Assembly (NCBI GenBank): GCA_913776885.1
Contig: CAJYQC010000603.1
Span: 1-55,310, forward strand
Reading direction: 5' to 3'
From: an uncultured Variovorax sp.
Lineage (GTDB): Bacteria > Pseudomonadota > Gammaproteobacteria > Burkholderiales > Burkholderiaceae_C
DNA length: 55,310 bases
Translations under genes and position numbers: made by a program
The notes under the pieces: model-generated
Databases searched by the model: none
Told to the model about the DNA's origin: nothing
Seen by the model: the letters and a program-made list of their open reading frames with translations, nothing else
Shown here: positions 11,074-18,157 of the stretch, piece after piece
How positions within the stretch are numbered: position 1 is the first letter of the stretch
How the letters are laid out: each line of letters begins with the position of its first letter

Positions 11074-13059
11074 TCAGCCCTTCTGCAGCCGCTCGACGGC
11101 CATCGCCAGGGCGGCAGGCTTGCCGGAAAGCACCAGGGTGTCGCCGTCCGACAGCACCGTGTCGTCGGCCACCGAGCGCGGGTGGCCGTCGTGTCGGCGC
11201 AGGCTGGCGATGCGCACGCCCAGCGCGTGCAGCCCCAGGCCCGACAGCGTCTGCCCCACGGCGCGTGCGCGGGCATCCAGCGTGAAGCTGTTGAGCCGCT
11301 CGTGATCGATCTCGTCGGCGTTGTCGTCGTCGGCGCCGTGGAAGTAGCCGCGCAGCAGGTTGTAGCGGGCATCGCGCTGGTCCTGCACCACGCGGATCAC
11401 GCGCCGCATCGGCACGCCGACCAGCGCCAGCGCATGGCTCGCGAGCATCAGCGAGCCCTCGATGGCCTCGGGCACCACCTCGGTCGCGCCGGCGGCCTGC
11501 AGCTTTTCCAGGTCGTGGTCGTCCTGCGTGCGCACGATCACCGGCACGTGTGCCGCGTGGGCGCGGGTGTTGGCCAGCACCTTCATCGCGCCGGGCACGT
11601 CGAGGTAGGTGACCACCACCGCGCTGGCGCGTGCCAGGCCCGCGGCCATCAGCGCCTGCAGCCGGGCCGCATCGCCGAACACCACCGAGTCGCCGGCGGC
11701 GGCGGCCTGGCGCACGCGGTCGGGGTCGAGGTCGAGCGCCATGTAGGGGATGCCCTCGCGCTCCAGGATGCGCGCCAGGTTCTGGCCGCAGCGCCCGTAG
11801 CCGCAGATGATCACGTGCTGCGCCGTGTTGATTGTCTTGCGCGCGATGGTCGTCATCTGCAGCGACTGCTGCATCCAGTCGCTGGCCACCAGCTTCCGCA
11901 CGATGGCGTTGCTGTACATGATGATGAAGGGCGTCGCCAGCATCGACAGCACCATCGACGCCAGCACCGGGTTGGCCAGCCATTGCGGCAGCAGGCTGCG
12001 CTCCTGCGCCAGCGTCAGCAGCACGAAGCCGAACTCGCCGGCCTGCGCGAGGTAAAGGCCGGTGCGCAGCGACACGCCGGACGTGGCGCCCAGCACCCGC
12101 GCCAGCACCGTCACCAGCGCCAGCTTGAAGGCCAGCGGCAACAGCAGCAGCACACCCACCAGCACCCAGCGTTCCACCACGATGTGCCAGTCGAGCGACA
12201 TGCCCACGGTGATGAAGAACAGCCCCAGCAGCACGTCGTGGAAGGGGCGGATGTCGGTCTCGACCTGGTGCTTGTATTCGGTCTCCGACACCAGCATGCC
12301 CGCGATGAAGGCGCCCAGCGCCAGGCTCAGTCCGGCCAGTTCGGTGAGCCAGGCCAGCCCCAGCGTGACCAGCAGCACGTTCAGGATGAAGAGCTCCTCG
12401 CTGCGGCGCCGCGCCACCAGCGTGAGCCACCAGCGCATCACGCGCGGGCCGCCGTACAGCAACACACCGATCAGGAAGCTCGCCTTCAGCAGCGCCAGCC
12501 CCAGCGCCTTGGCCAGCGCCTCGGGCGGTGCGCCCAGGGCGGGAATCAGCACCAGCAGCGGCACCACCGCCAGGTCCTGGAAAAGCAGCACGCCCATCAC
12601 GCGCTTGCCGTGCTCGCTCTCAAGCTCGAGCCGCTCGGCCATCAGCTTGACCACGATGGCGGTGCTGCTCATGGTGAGCGCGCCCGACAGCGCCAGCGCC
12701 GTCTGCCAGCCCAGGTGCCATGCAGGCGGCAGCAGCCGTGCCAGCAGCAGCGCGCCGGCGGTGGCCAGGGCCATGGTCAGCAGCACCTGCAGCATGCCCA
12801 GGCCGAACACGTGCTTTCGCATCGCGCGCAGCTTGGGCAGGCTGAATTCCAGCCCGATCACGAACATCAGGAACACCACGCCGAACTCGCCGAGGTGCTG
12901 GATGCCCTCGGTGTTCTGGGCCAGCGCGAAGGCGTGCGGCCCGATCAGCACGCCGGCCGAGAGATAGCCCAGCATTGGCGGCAGCTTGAGGGAGCGGCAC
13001 GCCACCACGCCGATCACCGCGGCCAGCAAATACAACAGCGTGAGATCGAACGAAGACAT
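11074..13059 (-). CDS. Kef-type monovalent cation:proton antiporter with RCK domains
   Basis: This CPA2-family antiporter probably exchanges K+ (or Na+) for protons at the inner membrane. The 661-residue protein has an N-terminal transporter domain of about 12 helices (about 1-390) with motifs such as LGEFGVVFLMFVIGLEFS and LAQAGEFGFVLLTLA. A TrkA-N nucleotide-binding domain follows (HVIICGYGRCGQNLARIL, about 415-530), then a TrkA-C domain ending TLVLSGKPAALAMAVERLQKG. It resembles KefB/KefC and E. coli YbaL; no KefF/KefG partner gene is adjacent. The ATG at 13059 fits the family start MSSFDLTLLYLLAAVIGVVAC. It is divergent from kdsD. Confidence 0.92.
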   Translation of the reverse strand: MSSFDLTLLYLLAAVIGVVACRSLKLPPMLGYLSAGVLIGPHAFALAQNTEGIQHLGEFGVVFLMFVIGLEFSLPKLRAMRKHVFGLGMLQVLLTMALATAGALLLARLLPPAWHLGWQTALALSGALTMSSTAIVVKLMAERLELESEHGKRVMGVLLFQDLAVVPLLVLIPALGAPPEALAKALGLALLKASFLIGVLLYGGPRVMRWWLTLVARRRSEELFILNVLLVTLGLAWLTELAGLSLALGAFIAGMLVSETEYKHQVETDIRPFHDVLLGLFFITVGMSLDWHIVVERWVLVGVLLLLPLAFKLALVTVLARVLGATSGVSLRTGLYLAQAGEFGFVLLTLAQERSLLPQWLANPVLASMVLSMLATPFIIMYSNAIVRKLVASDWMQQSLQMTTIARKTINTAQHVIICGYGRCGQNLARILEREGIPYMALDLDPDRVRQAAAAGDSVVFGDAARLQALMAAGLARASAVVVTYLDVPGAMKVLANTRAHAAHVPVIVRTQDDHDLEKLQAAGATEVVPEAIEGSLMLASHALALVGVPMRRVIRVVQDQRDARYNLLRGYFHGADDDNADEIDHERLNSFTLDARARAVGQTLSGLGLHALGVRIASLRRHDGHPRSVADDTVLSDGDTLVLSGKPAALAMAVERLQKG

Positions 13060-13100
13060 AGACGCCGATGCTAGAGCAAGAGCCGTGCGCGGCGCTTCAG

Positions 13101-13127
13101 GGAGGACCAGGGAGGACCAGGTAGGAC
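13101..13127. repeat. Short 10-bp tandem repeat
   Basis: GGAGGACCAG occurs twice head to tail (13101-13120), followed by a diverged partial copy (GTAGGAC). It lies in the 162-bp divergent gap between the antiporter and kdsD. Confidence 0.6.
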
Positions 13128-13209
13128 ACCGGGCCCCGCGCAGCGCAGGCCCGCCAACGGGCCCGTACCGCGAGGGGCCCGCGGGCCGCGGGGGCAAGCC
13201 GCTGGCCCG

Positions 13210-13215
13210 TAAAAT
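13210..13215 (+). promoter_or_regulatory. Candidate -10 box directly before kdsD
   Basis: TAAAAT ends 6 bases before the kdsD ATG. If used, transcription would start at or next to the start codon and give a leaderless message. No good -35 box is seen 17 bp upstream, so this is tentative. Confidence 0.35.
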
Positions 13216-13221
13216 CCGGCG

Positions 13222-14223
13222 ATGAGCTCCCGTCCCGCCCCGGCCCCCGTGGCCGACCCCGAAGCCATCCTGGCCCGGGCACGCCTCACCTTCGACATCG
13301 AAGCCGAAGCCGTCGCCGGCCTGAAGAGCCGCGTCGGCCCGAGCTTCGTCGAGGCCGTGCGCAAGATCCTCGAAGTGCGCGGCCGCGTGGTCGTGATGGG
13401 CATGGGCAAAAGCGGCCATGTCGGCCGCAAGATCGCCGCCACTCTCGCCTCCACCGGCACGCCCGCGATGTTCGTGCACCCGGCCGAGGCCAGCCATGGC
13501 GACCTCGGCATGATCAAGTCGGTCGACCTGGTGCTCGCCATCTCCAACAGCGGCGAGGTCGACGAGCTCACCGTCATCCTGCCGGTCGTCAAGCGCCAGG
13601 GCGTGCCCCTGATCGCCATGACTGGCCGCCCCGAATCCACCCTCGCCCGCCACGCCGACATCGTCATCGACGCGGGCGTCTCCAAGGAAGCCTGCCCGCT
13701 CAACCTCGCCCCCACCGCCAGCACCACCGCCCAGATGGCGATGGGCGACGCGCTGGCCGTGGCGCTGCTGGACGCACGCGGCTTCGGCTCTGAAGACTTC
13801 GCGCGCTCGCACCCGGGCGGTGCGCTCGGGCGCAAGCTGCTCACCCACGTGAGCGACGTCATGCGCTCGGGCGACGACGTCCCGCGCGTGGCGCCGGACG
13901 CCAACATCAGCGAGCTGATGCGCGCCATGAGCAACAAGGGCTTCGGCGCCGCCGCGGTGGTGGAGTCCGACGGGCGCGCTTCGGGCATCTTCACCGACGG
14001 CGACCTGCGCCGGCTGATCGAGGCCGGCGCCGACCTGCGCAGCCCCAGGGCGGCCGAGGTCATGCACCGCAACCCGCGCACCATCCGCGTCGATGCGCTG
14101 GCGGTGGAAGCCGCCGAACTCATGGAGCAGTGCGGCATCACGCGTCTGTTCGTGATCGACGGCGAAGGCGTGGTCGTCGGCGCGATCAACACCAACGACC
14201 TGATGCGGGCGAAAGTCATCTGA
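13222..14223 (+). CDS. kdsD: D-arabinose 5-phosphate isomerase (KpsF/GutQ family)
   Basis: KdsD converts ribulose 5-phosphate to arabinose 5-phosphate, the first step of Kdo synthesis for LPS. The 333-residue protein has an N-terminal SIS domain (MGMGKSGHVGRKIAATLASTG, then HGDLGMI and ISNSGEVDEL) and a C-terminal pair of CBS domains (from about residue 210, VMRSGDDVPRV and EVMHRNPRTIRVDAL). Length is standard. It is followed by kdsC with a 1-base overlap (TGATG) and then lptC, a classical Kdo/LPS cluster. LptA and LptB, which usually follow lptC, are absent here. Confidence 0.95.
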   Translation: MSSRPAPAPVADPEAILARARLTFDIEAEAVAGLKSRVGPSFVEAVRKILEVRGRVVVMGMGKSGHVGRKIAATLASTGTPAMFVHPAEASHGDLGMIKSVDLVLAISNSGEVDELTVILPVVKRQGVPLIAMTGRPESTLARHADIVIDAGVSKEACPLNLAPTASTTAQMAMGDALAVALLDARGFGSEDFARSHPGGALGRKLLTHVSDVMRSGDDVPRVAPDANISELMRAMSNKGFGAAAVVESDGRASGIFTDGDLRRLIEAGADLRSPRAAEVMHRNPRTIRVDALAVEAAELMEQCGITRLFVIDGEGVVVGAINTNDLMRAKVI

Positions 14224-14771
14224 TGCCGCTCGACTTCCAGGCCGAGACACTGCTCGCCGCGCAGGACGTGCGCATCGCCTTCTTCGACATCGACGGCGTC
14301 CTGACCGACGGCGGCGTGTACTTCACCGAGCACGGCGAGACGCTCAAGCGCTTCAGCATCCTCGACGGCTACGGCCTGAAGCTCCTGCGCAAGGCGGGCA
14401 TCGTGCCGGCGGTGATCACCGGCCGCGATTCCAAGCCGCTGCGCGTGCGCCTGGAGGCGCTGGGCATCGAGCACGTGCGCTACGGCACCGAGGACAAGCT
14501 TCCTGCCGCGCAGGCCATGCTCGACCAGCTCGGCTTCACATGGACGCAGGCCGCGGCCATCGGCGACGACTGGCCCGACCTGCCGGTGCTCTCGCGCGTC
14601 GGCTTTTCTGCGGCGCCGGCCAATGCCCATGCGGAAGTGCGCGGCATCGCGCGCTACGTGACAGAGGCCCGCGGCGGCGAAGGCGCGGCGCGGGAGTTCT
14701 GCGACCTGCTGGTCACGGCCTGCGGCCAGTACCGCGTCCTGCTCGACGCTGCGAAGGGACCCGGCGCATGA
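14223..14771 (+). CDS. kdsC: 3-deoxy-D-manno-octulosonate-8-phosphate phosphatase
   Basis: KdsC removes the phosphate from Kdo-8-phosphate. The 182-residue HAD-family protein has the nucleophile motif FFDIDGVLTDGGVYF (Asp22 and Asp24), ITGRDSKPLRVR for motif II and GDDWPDLPVL for the metal-binding motif near 118-127. There is no cap domain, as expected for this type. The start ATG lies in the TGATG junction with kdsD, and its own stop overlaps lptC by ATGA, so the three genes are coupled. Confidence 0.95.
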   Translation: MPLDFQAETLLAAQDVRIAFFDIDGVLTDGGVYFTEHGETLKRFSILDGYGLKLLRKAGIVPAVITGRDSKPLRVRLEALGIEHVRYGTEDKLPAAQAMLDQLGFTWTQAAAIGDDWPDLPVLSRVGFSAAPANAHAEVRGIARYVTEARGGEGAAREFCDLLVTACGQYRVLLDAAKGPGA

Positions 14772-15433
14772 GCGGCATGAAACGCGCATGGAACATGCTG
14801 CGCGACGGCCTCGACCGCGCCACGATCTACCTGCCGATCATCCTGACGGCCGCCGTCGCGCTGGGCACCTACTGGCTGGTGCGCAATGCGCCCAAGCTGC
14901 TGGAGCCCGCTGCCAAGGTCGCGCCCACGCATGAGCCCGACTACTTCATGCGCGACTTCGTCATCAAGAACTTCCTGCCCAACGGCGACCTGCGCAGCGA
15001 GCTGCACGGCGTCGAAGGCCGTCACTACCCCGACACCGACACCATCGAGATCGACAAGGTGCGCATGCGCTCGGTGTCGCCCGAGGGGCTCGTGACGCGC
15101 GGCAGCGCCGACCGGGGGCTGTCGAATTCCGACGGCAGCGAGATCCAGCTCTTCGGCAACGCGATCGTCATCCGCGATCCGTCGGTGGGGCCGAACGGCA
15201 AGCCCACACCGCGGCTCGAGTTCCGCGGCGACTTCCTGCACGCCTACGTCGACACCGAGCGCGTCACCTCGAACAAGCCGGTCACGCTCATCCGCGGCAC
15301 CGACCAGTTCACCGGCGACACGCTCGACTACGACAACCTGAGCGGCGTGGCCAACCTCAACGGCCGGGTGCGCGGGGTGCTGATCCCGTCGGCGGCAGCG
15401 GCCGCGGCTCCCGCGCCGGCCAGGAAGCGCTGA
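14768..15433 (+). CDS. lptC: LPS export ABC transporter periplasmic protein LptC
   Basis: LptC is the bitopic inner-membrane protein that passes LPS from LptB2FG to LptA. The 221-residue product has one N-terminal membrane helix (about 18-38, TIYLPIILTAAVALGTYWLV) and a beta-jellyroll periplasmic domain (PDYFMRDFVIKNF onwards, with LRSELHGVEGRHYPDTDTIEI and the late GDTLDYDNLSGVANLNGRVRG). An Ala-rich tail ends it. It overlaps kdsC by 4 bases. Downstream comes a dehydrogenase rather than lptA/lptB. Confidence 0.93.
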   Translation: MSGMKRAWNMLRDGLDRATIYLPIILTAAVALGTYWLVRNAPKLLEPAAKVAPTHEPDYFMRDFVIKNFLPNGDLRSELHGVEGRHYPDTDTIEIDKVRMRSVSPEGLVTRGSADRGLSNSDGSEIQLFGNAIVIRDPSVGPNGKPTPRLEFRGDFLHAYVDTERVTSNKPVTLIRGTDQFTGDTLDYDNLSGVANLNGRVRGVLIPSAAAAAAPAPARKR

Positions 15434-15447
15434 GGAAGATTCGTCGC

Positions 15448-16233
15448 ATGGCCAACGGCTCCCCGCTCGTCTTCATCACCGGCGCGTCCAGCGGCATCGG
15501 CCAGGCGCTGGCCGCGAGCTTCTACGACGCGGGCTACCGGCTGGCGCTGGTCGCGCGCCGCACGGGTGAGATCGAATCGTGGGCGAGCGACCGCCGGCTG
15601 AGCCCCGACCGCTACCGGGTCTACGGCGCCGACGTGGCGCTGACCGACAGCATCGTCGCCGCCGGCAAGGCCTGCATCGAACAGCAGGGGCTGCCCGACG
15701 TGGTGATCGCCAATGCGGGCATCAGCGTCGGCATCGACACGGGGGAGCGCGATGACATCGACGTGATGGCGCGCACCTTCGCGACCAACAACGTGGGCCT
15801 GATGGCCACCTTCCACCCGTTCGTGCGGGCGATGGTCGAGCGCGGCAGCGGGCGGCTCGTGGGCATCGGCAGCGTGGCATCCATTCGAGGGCTGCCAGGG
15901 CACGGTGCCTACTGCGCCAGCAAGGCCGGCGTGGTGGCGTACTGCGAGAGCCTGCGCGGCGAACTGCACAACAGCGGCGTCAAGGTCGTCACCCTGTGCC
16001 CGGGCTACATCGACACGCCGCTCACGCAGGGCAACCGCTATGGCATGCCCTTCCTCATGAAGGCGGAAGACTTCGCAGCCCAGGCGCTGCGTGCCATCGA
16101 GGCCGGCACCAGCTATCGCGTGATCCCTTGGCAGATGGGTGTGGTCGCGAAGATCATGCGCATGCTGCCGAACGCCCTGCTGGACCGCGCAGTGCAGGGG
16201 CGCGAGCGGAAGAAGCGAAGCGGCGAGGCCTGA
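15448..16233 (+). CDS. Short-chain dehydrogenase/reductase
   Basis: This NAD(P)-dependent oxidoreductase has an unknown substrate. The 261-residue protein shows the Rossmann motif TGASSGIG (11-18), NAG in IANAGIS, the active-site pattern with Ser in GSVASIRG and YCASK, and PG in LCPGYIDTP. It is 14 bp after lptC with a GAGGAAG ribosome-binding site, so it is probably co-transcribed with kdsD-kdsC-lptC, although a role in LPS synthesis is only inferred from position. A bidirectional terminator follows. Confidence 0.9.
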   Translation: MANGSPLVFITGASSGIGQALAASFYDAGYRLALVARRTGEIESWASDRRLSPDRYRVYGADVALTDSIVAAGKACIEQQGLPDVVIANAGISVGIDTGERDDIDVMARTFATNNVGLMATFHPFVRAMVERGSGRLVGIGSVASIRGLPGHGAYCASKAGVVAYCESLRGELHNSGVKVVTLCPGYIDTPLTQGNRYGMPFLMKAEDFAAQALRAIEAGTSYRVIPWQMGVVAKIMRMLPNALLDRAVQGRERKKRSGEA

Positions 16234-16323
16234 AGGGTCGGGTCGACCCGATCGCATCCAACCGGATGCCTATCTGCAGGCAAGCGAAAAAGCAGGTGGA
16301 TAGGCAAATCAGACAGGCAAAGA

Positions 16324-16347
16324 AAAAGGCTCCCGAGGGAGCCTTTT
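16324..16347. terminator. Bidirectional intrinsic terminator
   Basis: A 10-bp perfect stem (AAAAGGCTCC / GGAGCCTTTT) with a 4-base loop carries A-runs on one side and T-runs on the other. It lies between the convergent dehydrogenase and RRM genes and can serve both strands. Confidence 0.85.
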
Positions 16348-16380
16348 CAGTCTGAGTGTTCTTTGGAGGAGTCGCAGGGT

Positions 16381-16896
16381 TCAGTAGCCGCTGTTGCCGC
16401 CGCCGTAACCACCGCCGCCGCCCGAGCGGCCGCCGCCGCGGGGGCCTGCGCCGTAGGGGCTGCGGAAACCGCCATCGCCACCACCGCCGCCGCCACTGCG
16501 GCCACCGCCGCCGTAACCGCCGCCGCCGCCGGAGCGACCGCCACCACCGTAGCCGCCACCACCGCCGCCGTAGCCACCGCCACCACCGCCGCCATAACCA
16601 CCACCACCGCCGCCGCCGCCGTAGCCGCCGCTGCGCGGGGGACGCGCTTCCATCGGGCGTGCTTCGTTGACGACGACGCTGCGGCCACCCAGAGGCTGGC
16701 CGTTCATGCCGTTGATCGCAGCCTGCGCTTCCGCGTCACTGCCCATCTCGACGAAGCCGAAGCCCTTCGAGCGGCCGGTGTCACGTTCCATCATGACCTT
16801 GGCGCTGGTCACGGCGCCGAACTGCCCGAAGGCTTGTTCGAGATCTCCGTCGCGCACCGAGTAAGGCAGGTTGCCGACGTACAGTTTGTTGCCCAT
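16381..16896 (-). CDS. Glycine-rich RNA-binding (RRM) protein
   Basis: A single RRM domain occupies residues 1-80, with RNP2 LYVGNL and RNP1 KGFGFVEM, both with the RNA-contacting aromatics. It is followed by a low-complexity tail of about 85 residues made of tyrosine/arginine-spaced poly-glycine (GGYGGGG and RSGGGGG units). The total is 171 residues. Such proteins are usually cold- or stress-induced RNA chaperones. The ATG at 16896 was chosen because AGGAG lies 7 bases before it. A TTG directly upstream is in frame but too close to that site. The tail explains the strongly repetitive DNA at about 16390-16640. Confidence 0.93.
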   Translation of the reverse strand: MGNKLYVGNLPYSVRDGDLEQAFGQFGAVTSAKVMMERDTGRSKGFGFVEMGSDAEAQAAINGMNGQPLGGRSVVVNEARPMEARPPRSGGYGGGGGGGGYGGGGGGGYGGGGGGYGGGGRSGGGGGYGGGGRSGGGGGGDGGFRSPYGAGPRGGGRSGGGGGYGGGNSGY

Positions 16897-17161
16897 CAAG
16901 GGACTCCTATAAACACATCAAGAAAAGCGATGGAGTCCCGAAAGCATCACTCAAACGAGAGCGTCGAGTCGCGCGAAACTGGCCGATCACCGAACTGCCC
17001 CCCGACCAAATTGAAGAGGGAGGCTCGTGCATTATGGGTGAAATATCCGAATTGCAAGCGGGAAATTGCTTCTTGAGGTAGCACCTGTCAAAACAATTCG
17101 AAAGTTAGCGCCTACTGGCATGGCAAAGCGAAATCCTTCGCCCTACATCTGCGCGCGCATG
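16897..17161. other. Divergent intergenic region upstream of the RRM and GDT1 genes
   Basis: This stretch has no convincing ORF. It is more AT-rich than its surroundings. On the minus strand a TTGCAA and a CATAAT lie 15 bp apart at about 17037-17063, a possible promoter for the RRM gene with suboptimal spacing. Nothing else is recognised before the riboswitch promoter at 17162. Confidence 0.4.
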
Positions 17162-17167
17162 TAGAAT
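17162..17167 (+). promoter_or_regulatory. -10 box for the riboswitch-GDT1 transcript
   Basis: TAGAAT matches the -10 consensus 5/6 and would place the transcript start near 17174, just before the conserved 5' part of the aptamer. The -35 region is weak. Confidence 0.5.
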
Positions 17168-17173
17168 TCCGCT

Positions 17174-17288
17174 CGTCATTGGGGAGTAGCCGCCTTCCGA
17201 TCTGCGAGAAGGGCCCGCGTCAACAGACTTGTCCTGTCCCACCAGGATATGGCGCGTGCAGTGAAAACACCTGGCGAGACCTTTGACT
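17174..17288 (+). ncRNA. yybP-ykoY (manganese) riboswitch aptamer
   Basis: The two conserved halves of this Mn2+-sensing RNA are recognisable. They are GGGGAGTAGCC at 17181-17191 and CTGGCGAGACCTTTGAC at 17271-17287, with the family core GAGACCTTTG. The segment between them would form the variable helices. It lies directly upstream of a GDT1/TMEM165-family transporter, one of the gene families this riboswitch class regulates. That match of RNA and gene makes the call strong. High Mn2+ would be expected to raise transporter expression. Confidence 0.85.
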
Positions 17289-17350
17289 GTGCAACTTCGG
17301 GAATATGGCCGAAGGTGTTGCACGGTCAATTGCGTCCTTCGGCCCAAGGA
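17289..17350 (+). promoter_or_regulatory. Candidate expression platform of the manganese riboswitch
   Basis: Three segments compete for pairing. CTTCGG (17295-17300) pairs with CCGAAG (17309-17314) inside a longer GTGCAAC/GTTGCAC stem (17289-17323). GGCCGAAGG (17307-17315) can instead pair perfectly over 9 bp with CCTTCGGCC (17336-17344), next to the AAGGA ribosome-binding site at 17346-17350. No T-run is present, so control is probably at translation. The mechanism is inferred from complementarity. Confidence 0.55.
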
Positions 17351-17364
17351 ACCCCACGTTCATC

Positions 17365-17928
17365 ATGGAAGCTTTTCTCGTAGCAACGGGCGTCGTCGCG
17401 CTCGCGGAAATGGGCGACAAGACCCAGCTCCTGGCCCTTCTCCTGGCCGCGCGTTTCAGGAAACCCTGGCCCATCGTCCTCGGCATCTTCGCCGCCACCG
17501 TCATCAACCACGCGCTCGCGGGCGCGGTCGGCAACTACCTCACGCGCTGGCTCGGGCCGGAAGTGCTGCGCTGGATACTGGGCGGCTCGTTCATCGCGAT
17601 GGCCGTCTGGATGCTGATCCCCGACAAGCTCGACGACGACGATGCCCCCGGCAAGTCGAAGTTCGGCGTCTTCGGCACCACGGTCGTCGCGTTCTTCCTC
17701 GCCGAGATGGGCGACAAGACCCAAATCGCCACCGTCATGCTCGCCGCGCGCTTCACGCACGACTACTTCTGGGTGGTCGTGGGCACCACGCTGGGCATGA
17801 TGCTGGCGAACGCGCCTGTGGTGTGGCTCGGCGAGAAGATCGTGCGGCGTGTGCCGATCAAGCTCGTGCACGGCATCTCGGCGGCGATCTTCCTGGTGCT
17901 CGGCGTTCTCATGATCGTCGGCATATAA
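17365..17928 (+). CDS. TMEM165/GDT1 (UPF0016) family transporter, probable Mn2+ exporter
   Basis: The 187-residue membrane protein has the duplicated family signature E-x-G-D-K-T: EMGDKTQ at 15-21 and again at 114-120. Each lies in a helical repeat of about three membrane segments, separated by an acidic linker ([12 protein letters not shown]). Members move Mn2+ or Ca2+ out of the cytoplasm; the upstream manganese riboswitch supports Mn2+. The ATG at 17365 gives the family start [20 protein letters not shown]. An in-frame ATG at 17305 would add 20 residues, but it falls inside the regulatory hairpin and has no ribosome-binding site. AAGGA lies 14 bases before 17365, rather far. Confidence 0.92.
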   Translation: MEAFLVATGVVALAEMGDKTQLLALLLAARFRKPWPIVLGIFAATVINHALAGAVGNYLTRWLGPEVLRWILGGSFIAMAVWMLIPDKLDDDDAPGKSKFGVFGTTVVAFFLAEMGDKTQIATVMLAARFTHDYFWVVVGTTLGMMLANAPVVWLGEKIVRRVPIKLVHGISAAIFLVLGVLMIVGI

Positions 17929-17943
17929 AAAACACCGTCCCCC

Positions 17944-18041
17944 TTCCAGGAACACCGCGGAACCGGCTGTGCCGGGCCGCAGGTGTTGCCCCCTTCCCAA
18001 GGGGGTTGGCGAAGCGACACGCAGTGCGCGAAGCCTGGGGG
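17944..18041 (-). repeat. Dispersed intergenic repeat, type I copy 1 (reverse orientation)
   Basis: Read on the minus strand, this about 98-bp element is nearly identical to the copy at 47141-47237. It has the same left end (CCCCCAGGCTTCGCGCACT), a central C5/G5 hairpin, and a right hairpin with AACACC and GGTGTT arms and inner CCGGC/GCCGG-type pairing. It starts 16 bp after the GDT1 stop and abuts the metX promoter. It is the only type I copy in reverse orientation to its upstream gene. Confidence 0.8.
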
Positions 18042-18042
18042 A

Positions 18043-18048
18043 TATACT
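18043..18048 (+). promoter_or_regulatory. -10 box for metX
   Basis: TATACT matches the -10 consensus 5/6. Seven bases later the SAM-II aptamer begins at 18055, so the start site fits. The -35 region falls inside the repeat at 17944-18041 and matches the consensus poorly. Confidence 0.55.
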
Positions 18049-18053
18049 CCCCC

Positions 18054-18102
18054 TGCGCCGATTTGCTTCAGCTTGCGGGCGCTTGATAAATGCAGCTAAA
18101 GA
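18054..18102 (+). ncRNA. SAM-II riboswitch
   Basis: The segment follows the compact SAM-II pseudoknot. P1 is formed by GCGCC (18055-18059) and GGCGC (18078-18082). The loop begins GATTT (18060-18064). The conserved 3' part TTGATAAATGCAGCTAAAG is at 18083-18101, and an AGCT/AGCT pairing (18070-18073 with 18094-18097) is consistent with P2. SAM-II is known from proteobacterial metX/metA leaders, and metX follows here. SAM binding should lower metX-metW expression, probably through the terminator that follows. Confidence 0.85.
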
Positions 18103-18118
18103 CAGTCAGTTGGCGAAC

Positions 18119-18152
18119 AACCCGGCTCGTTTTTGGCGAGGCCGGGTTTTTT
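18119..18152 (+). terminator. Intrinsic terminator in the metX leader
   Basis: AACCCGGC and GCCGGGTT form an 8-bp stem, extended by TCG/CGA, and a T-run covers 18147-18152. It ends only 5 bases before the metX ATG and directly follows the SAM-II aptamer, so it is likely the regulated attenuator. It also occupies the position where a ribosome-binding site would be. Confidence 0.8.
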
Positions 18153-18157
18153 CATTC

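Noticed and set aside
13060-14250. Long minus-strand extension of the antiporter frame across kdsD
   Set aside because: The antiporter family starts at MSSFDLTLL (13059). The upstream extension is antisense to kdsD and has shadow composition.
16390-16640. Tandem repeat array or CRISPR-like pattern
   Set aside because: The periodicity comes from poly-glycine codons (GGC/GGT with Tyr and Arg spacers) in the RRM protein tail. There are no regular spacers.
17305-17364. N-terminal extension of the GDT1 transporter from ATG 17305
   Set aside because: The start lies in the riboswitch expression platform without a ribosome-binding site, and the extra residues are not family-like. It is kept only as an alternative in the findings.
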